Below, in pieces: positions 5,709 to 8,180 of a stretch of DNA of 8,180 bases. Position 1 is the stretch's first letter, and every line of letters starts with the position of its first letter. Below the pieces are notes generated by a model that saw only the letters and a program-made list of their open reading frames with translations, did no database searches and had not been told where the DNA came from. Source of the stretch: CAYHVH01 sp964360335. Its GTDB lineage: Bacteria > Patescibacteriota > Doudnabacteria > UBA920 > 2-01-FULL-46-14. The position numbers and the translations under genes are program-made. Location: contig CAYHVH010000026.1 in the NCBI GenBank assembly GCA_964360335.1, positions 1-8,180 on the forward strand. Reading direction: 5' to 3'.

Positions 5709-6655
5709 TTAGAGGAAGAAGATAAGGATGCCGAGAGCGATCATCGCCACTCCCCCCCAGAGCCGCATCGCCCGTCTTTCGGCCGTCTGCCAGGACTGGA
5801 CTTTATTGAGGAGCAACTTGTTGCTTGCGAGAAGGAGAATCAGCACCAGCGGCAGAACAAAGATTAGATTGTAAAGCAACAGATAGCCGAGCCCCCGCAG
5901 ATAAGTGGCCTGGTCATGCAACAGCCCCAAGACCATGAGATACGGCCCGCCCGTGCAGGGAAATTCGCNNNNNNNNNNNNNNNNNNNNNNNNNNNNNNNN
6001 NNNNNNNNNNNNNNNNNNNNNNNNNNNNNNNNNNNNNNNNNNNNNNNNNNNNNNNNNNNNNNNNNNNNTCATGCAACAGCCCCAAGACCATGAGATACGG
6101 CCCGCCCGTGCAGGGAAATTCGCACAGCCCGACCAGACCGCCCAGCGCGAAAGCCGCCGGCATCGACGCTTTCTCCATATACTCGGCCATCTTATGATGC
6201 GCCCCAGCGGGAATTTTGAGCTTGACGGGAAAGGCCGGCCAGAATTCGTTAATGATGTTAATCGCCCCCAGGACAATGAGCAGTCCGGCCCCGACTTTGG
6301 CCATGAAGTTTGGCGTGTTGAAGAGGTGCAGCGCTTGGACAATCCCCAAACCGATCAGCAGATACACCACAAATAGGCCGAAAATGTAGGCCGAGCCGAT
6401 CCGGAGAATACTCGACCGCAGTTTGCCCAAGCTCAAGAGAAAAGCAATCGTCAGAAGCAGCACGGAAAAGGCGCAGGGATTAATACTGTCCAAGAGAGCC
6501 GCTACCGAGACCAAAGGCAGAAGCCAGGTGCCGCCTTGGCTTACCTGCCAGAGCCAGGTCGTCCCCCACCCGGTTGAGCGCATCAGCGCCACCACCAGAA
6601 AAATCGCAATCGCCAAGGTGACGAGGATGACGATTTTGAATTTCGAGTTTGACAT
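5709..6655 (-). CDS. ccdA: CcdA/DsbD-type transmembrane thiol-electron transporter, interrupted by an assembly gap
   Basis: Cytochrome c biogenesis protein CcdA family: a polytopic protein that moves reducing equivalents from cytoplasmic thioredoxin to extracytoplasmic thiol proteins. Conserved cysteines are Cys61 in DSINPCAFSV and Cys178/Cys182 in CEFPCTGGPYLMV, the form of the signature found in short CcdA proteins. Helices fill about 7-25, 43-75, 85-110, 117-137, 165-195, 200-226 and 245-263. As printed, 100 N break the frame. Removing the Ns and one copy of the flanking 55-bp repeat (155 bases) gives one continuous frame of 263 codons plus stop, so the gene is very probably intact. ATG 6655 lies 13 nt after the DUF1573 stop; no clear SD. 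Its natural electron acceptors are likely the neighbouring membrane-anchored thioredoxin and perhaps DUF1573. Confidence 0.9.
5914..5968. repeat. 55-bp direct repeat, copy 1 (left of N gap)
   Basis: This sequence is identical over 55 bases to 6069-6123 and ends directly at the first N. It encodes the CEFPC region of CcdA on the minus strand. The exact flush position against the gap indicates two contig ends sharing an overlap, not a biological duplication. Confidence 0.95.
5969..6068. other. Assembly gap, 100 N
   Basis: A run of exactly 100 N, a conventional placeholder for a gap of unknown length. The ends on both sides are the same 55 bases, so the true gap length is probably negative (minus 55) and no sequence is missing. 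Confidence 0.97.
6069..6123. repeat. 55-bp direct repeat, copy 2 (right of N gap)
   Basis: Identical to 5914-5968 and starts at the first base after the Ns. The sequence continuing to higher coordinates encodes the N-terminal two thirds of CcdA in frame with this copy, while copy 1 is in frame with the C-terminal third. Confidence 0.95.
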
Positions 6656-6668
6656 GTTTTTTCAGTTT

Positions 6669-7157
6669 TTACGGCGCAACCTCGGCCGTGAAACTCAACT
6701 CCCAGGAGGGCCCCTCGGCAGTCTCGAGCTTGACTGCCCGCTCGACTCGGCCCAAACCGGCCGGGCCATGCGCCGCCGGGTCGTAGACGACTTCGACTTC
6801 CACCTTCTCGCCCGGGGCGAGAGCGAGACTCACGCCTCGTGATGTTCCGTGCCCGGGCATGCCAAAGGGACCGAGTCTCTTCTGGTCTTTCAAGAGATAG
6901 GCCGTGGTGCACATGCAAGAGGTATAAACCCGGCTGATAGTCACCGGGAGATTGCCGTCATTCGGCAGTTCATAGACATAGGACACCAGGCCTTGGGTCA
7001 TGGAAATTCTGCCAAAGTCGAAGCGGTTAACGACTGCGCCCGCCGCCTGCTGCGGCTCGGGTCCCGGACTCCCCTCCGGCCGCGCAAGCAAAACCAAACC
7101 TAAAAGCAACAGAGCGGCAATTCCCCCTCCGAAAATCAATTTGGAATATTTTTTCAT
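6669..7157 (-). CDS. Membrane-anchored DUF1573 protein with SCMCTTA motif
   Basis: A 162-residue extracytoplasmic protein: an N-terminal membrane helix (about 7-25) after a MKKYSK start, a Pro/Gly linker (29-42), then a beta-rich DUF1573 domain (about 43-162). The domain opens with RFDFGRISMTQGLVSYVYEL (45-64) and carries TSCMCTTA (79-86), where DUF1573 members have an SCGCT-like motif. It has a GMPGHG loop (99-104) and DPAAHGPAG (126-134) and ends in alternating hydrophobic strands. Cys81/Cys83 with Met82, Met100, His103 and His130 could form a metal site or redox-active pair; that is inference, as the family has no firm biochemical role. ATG 7157 is preferred to a TTG at 7181, which falls in the terminator's T-run. 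It heads the redox block, 13 nt before ccdA, downstream of two terminator-like hairpins. I see no convincing promoter of its own. Confidence 0.85.
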   Translation of the reverse strand: MKKYSKLIFGGGIAALLLLGLVLLARPEGSPGPEPQQAAGAVVNRFDFGRISMTQGLVSYVYELPNDGNLPVTISRVYTSCMCTTAYLLKDQKRLGPFGMPGHGTSRGVSLALAPGEKVEVEVVYDPAAHGPAGLGRVERAVKLETAEGPSWELSFTAEVAP

Positions 7158-7175
7158 AAGAGTCGCGTTTAAGGA

Positions 7176-7201
7176 CAACAAAAAACCCGCCAGTCGGGTT
7201 T
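7176..7201 (-). terminator. Intrinsic terminator 2, just upstream of the DUF1573 gene
   Basis: On the minus strand AAACCCG (7201-7195), loop ACTGG, and CGGGTTT (7189-7183) form a 7-bp GC-cored stem running into a T6 stretch (7185-7180) and then GTTGT. This is the classic rho-independent layout. It lies only 18 nt before the DUF1573 ATG, so it would either end transcription from the small upstream gene or act as an attenuator for the redox operon. Confidence 0.8.
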
Positions 7202-7220
7202 CTCGGCTGCCTGCGCAAAC

Positions 7221-7246
7221 AAAATTAGCGAGCCTACGCTAACTTT
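7221..7246 (-). terminator. Terminator-like hairpin 1 over the stop codon of the two-Cys gene
   Basis: On the minus strand AAAGTTAGCG (7246-7237) pairs with CGCTAATTTT (7230-7221) as ten base pairs with one G-T wobble. The six-base loop TAGGCT contains the TAG stop of the preceding gene. A short T-rich tail (TTTTGTTTG) follows. It is weaker than the second hairpin, but the tandem pair strongly marks a transcription boundary. Confidence 0.6.
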
Positions 7247-7641
7247 TCGGCAGCCAAGGTTTGAGAAGCGGGATCGCGCTTCTCGAAAAGCGCAAGCCAG
7301 GTTACGAATTGTTGATGGAAGATTGGTTGAAACGCCGCACTATCTACCTCTCCTCCCACCAAAGCAGGAATTTTGGGGGGCTCTCGCGAGGGCAGTCCAG
7401 AAGTCAGCACCAGGAGGAAAGCCAGAACTGCCAGCAGGACGGCAGTCGAAAAGTACTTAAAGAGATTGGCGTGAAAATAAACGAGGCTAAAAGTTGCGTC
7501 TGCCTGCAAACAGCCGAACGACTTGGCGACATTCGCGAGACACAAAGTCCCTTCCCCGTGCTTCGTATTCATTGCCAAAAAACCGAAGACCGCCACGCCG
7601 AGGAAACTCAGAATTATTATGCCTGCGAGCCAGGATTTCAT
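7234..7641 (-). CDS. Small two-helix membrane protein with paired Cys, unknown
   Basis: A 135-residue protein I do not recognise by name. It has a signal/anchor helix (about 5-24), then a loop containing His28, Cys34 and Cys44 (TLCLANVAKSFGCLQAD) and FSLVYFHANLFKYFS with His57. A second helix follows (about 64-81), then a Pro-rich and hydrophilic tail of about 50 residues. The Cys/His loop between the helices is probably extracytoplasmic and could form a disulfide or bind metal; with DUF1573, CcdA and a thioredoxin downstream, a thiol-exchange substrate is plausible. It has its own strong promoter whose start site would lie only 2-3 nt before the ATG, and tandem terminators behind it, so it is likely a monocistronic, leaderless gene. 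No SD is present. Confidence 0.75.
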   Translation of the reverse strand: MKSWLAGIIILSFLGVAVFGFLAMNTKHGEGTLCLANVAKSFGCLQADATFSLVYFHANLFKYFSTAVLLAVLAFLLVLTSGLPSREPPKIPALVGGEVDSAAFQPIFHQQFVTWLALFEKRDPASQTLAAEKLA

Positions 7642-7650
7642 GGTGATTTG

Positions 7651-7678
7651 AGTATAACAAAGCTTCCCCGCGTGTCAA
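7651..7678 (-). promoter_or_regulatory. Sigma70-type promoter, TTGACA-16-TATACT, for a near-leaderless mRNA
   Basis: On the minus strand a perfect -35 box TTGACA (7678-7673) and a -10 box TATACT (7656-7651, one mismatch to TATAAT) are separated by 16 bp. Only 9 bases, CAAATCACC, lie between the -10 box and ATG 7641. Initiation 6-8 bases after the -10 would leave a 5' leader of about 1-3 nt, i.e. leaderless translation, in keeping with the missing SD. Confidence 0.75.
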
Positions 7679-7686
7679 ACTGGCGC

Positions 7687-8180
7687 TTATTCATAGCGCA
7701 GGGCCTCGATCGGGCTTTTGAGCGAGGCCTTCCGGGCCGGATAAATGCCAAAGGCCACGCCCACGAAAGCCGACACCCCCAGCCCCAAAAGCACGGCGGT
7801 CACGGGAAAGACATAGGCGAAAGCAATCCCGGCAATGCGGCTCAAAACAAAGGCCGAAGCGAAGGAAAAGACAGAACCCATAACGATGCCCGCCACCCCG
7901 CCCAGCCCCGTGAGGAGCGTGGCCTCGAGCAGGAACTGCACCAAAATATCGCGATTTTTGGCCCCCAAGGCCTTGCGCAACCCGATTTCGCGCGTCCGCT
8001 CCGTCACCGAAACCAGCATAATGTTCATGATGCCGATCCCGCCGACCAACAGGGAAATCGCGACGACGAACGAAAGAAAAATCGTGAATACCCCGATTAT
8101 CGTGCTCACCTGCTCCACGAGACCCTGCTGGGTTTGGACCGAAAAATCATCGTCCTCCCCTTCGGAAATTCCGTGGAGGC
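7687..8180 (-). CDS. ABC transporter permease, MacB/FtsX family (C-terminal part, 5' end outside window)
   Basis: Partial gene; the frame is open to the window edge and 164 residues are visible. The first visible stretch (HGISEGEDDDFSVQTQQGLVEQ) is the end of the MacB periplasmic domain. Next comes the FtsX domain with the stretch SLLVGGIGIMNIMLVSVTER, then TREIGLRKALGAKNRDIL, the coupling region that contacts the ATPase. Two further helices follow, and the typical ending is YPARKASLKSPIEALRYE. MacB-type permeases export peptides, lipids or antibiotics with a separate ATPase and a membrane-fusion partner, which would be encoded further upstream in transcription order. It ends 45 nt before the two-Cys gene. 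A weak 5-bp hairpin covers its stop without a T-tract, so I see no clear terminator. The cargo is unknown. Confidence 0.92.
   Translation of the reverse strand, partial: LHGISEGEDDDFSVQTQQGLVEQVSTIIGVFTIFLSFVVAISLLVGGIGIMNIMLVSVTERTREIGLRKALGAKNRDILVQFLLEATLLTGLGGVAGIVMGSVFSFASAFVLSRIAGIAFAYVFPVTAVLLGLGVSAFVGVAFGIYPARKASLKSPIEALRYE

Noticed and set aside
5914..6123. A biological tandem or mobile repeat at the gap
   Set aside because: The copies abut the Ns exactly, are identical, and collapse to restore one gene, so an assembly overlap explains them.
5864..6655. Long frame running through the N gap, ending in ANFPARAGRISWSW
   Set aside because: It is a chimera: past the Ns it reads the repeat in the wrong frame. 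The collapsed sequence gives a proper CcdA C-terminus instead.
7683..7699. Hairpin over the MacB stop as a terminator
   Set aside because: The stem is only 5 bp and is followed by CAGTTTGAC, not a T-tract; it borders the -35 box of the next promoter.
1..8180. CRISPR arrays, tRNA/rRNA genes, insertion sequences, recoded TGA
   Set aside because: No spaced repeats, cloverleaf-like sequences or transposase frames were found, and TGA acts as a normal stop in at least two genes (stops at 3176-3174 and 5246-5244).

Overview
The window is almost entirely coding, and every supported gene lies on the minus strand, so transcription runs from high to low coordinates. TGA, TAA and TAG all serve as stops, which fits the standard code. 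Genes are packed with overlaps or gaps of 1-35 nt, and most starts lack a Shine-Dalgarno (SD) sequence. The families (a CEFPC-type CcdA, a thioredoxin like the C-terminal domain of VKOR fusions, a DUF1573 protein with an SCMC motif, small Met-rich and His-bearing membrane proteins) resemble gene sets I associate with Patescibacteria/CPR metagenome bins. That placement is an inference from style and family resemblance. A run of exactly 100 N marks this as a metagenome or draft scaffold.

Layout in transcription order (8180 to 1): (i) the C-terminal part of a MacB/FtsX-type ABC permease; (ii) a strong sigma70-like promoter driving a small two-Cys membrane protein, probably as a leaderless mRNA, closed by two tandem hairpin terminators; (iii) a thiol-redox block: membrane-anchored DUF1573 protein, CcdA/DsbD-like transporter (broken by the N gap), an unrecognised CPVC-motif membrane protein, and a membrane-anchored CPHC thioredoxin; (iv) a Met-rich exported membrane protein and a WrbA-type flavodoxin with an unusual four-Cys tail; (v) three small polytopic membrane proteins, the first two overlapping by 4 nt and carrying intramembrane histidines; (vi) an SDR dehydrogenase, an erythrin-VIT1 (MbfA-type) iron transporter, and a stand-alone FAD/NAD(P) reductase.

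Taken together, blocks iii-vi look like one long operon for envelope redox and metal homeostasis. CcdA could pass cytoplasmic reducing power to extracytoplasmic thioredoxin and DUF1573 partners. The Met/His-rich membrane proteins may handle copper or haem, and the MbfA-type protein iron. The flavin enzymes (WrbA, FNR-like) may supply or dissipate reducing equivalents. The joint function is inferred from gene order and residues. The 100-N gap is almost certainly an assembly artefact: identical 55-bp sequences flank it, and collapsing them restores one intact 263-residue CcdA.
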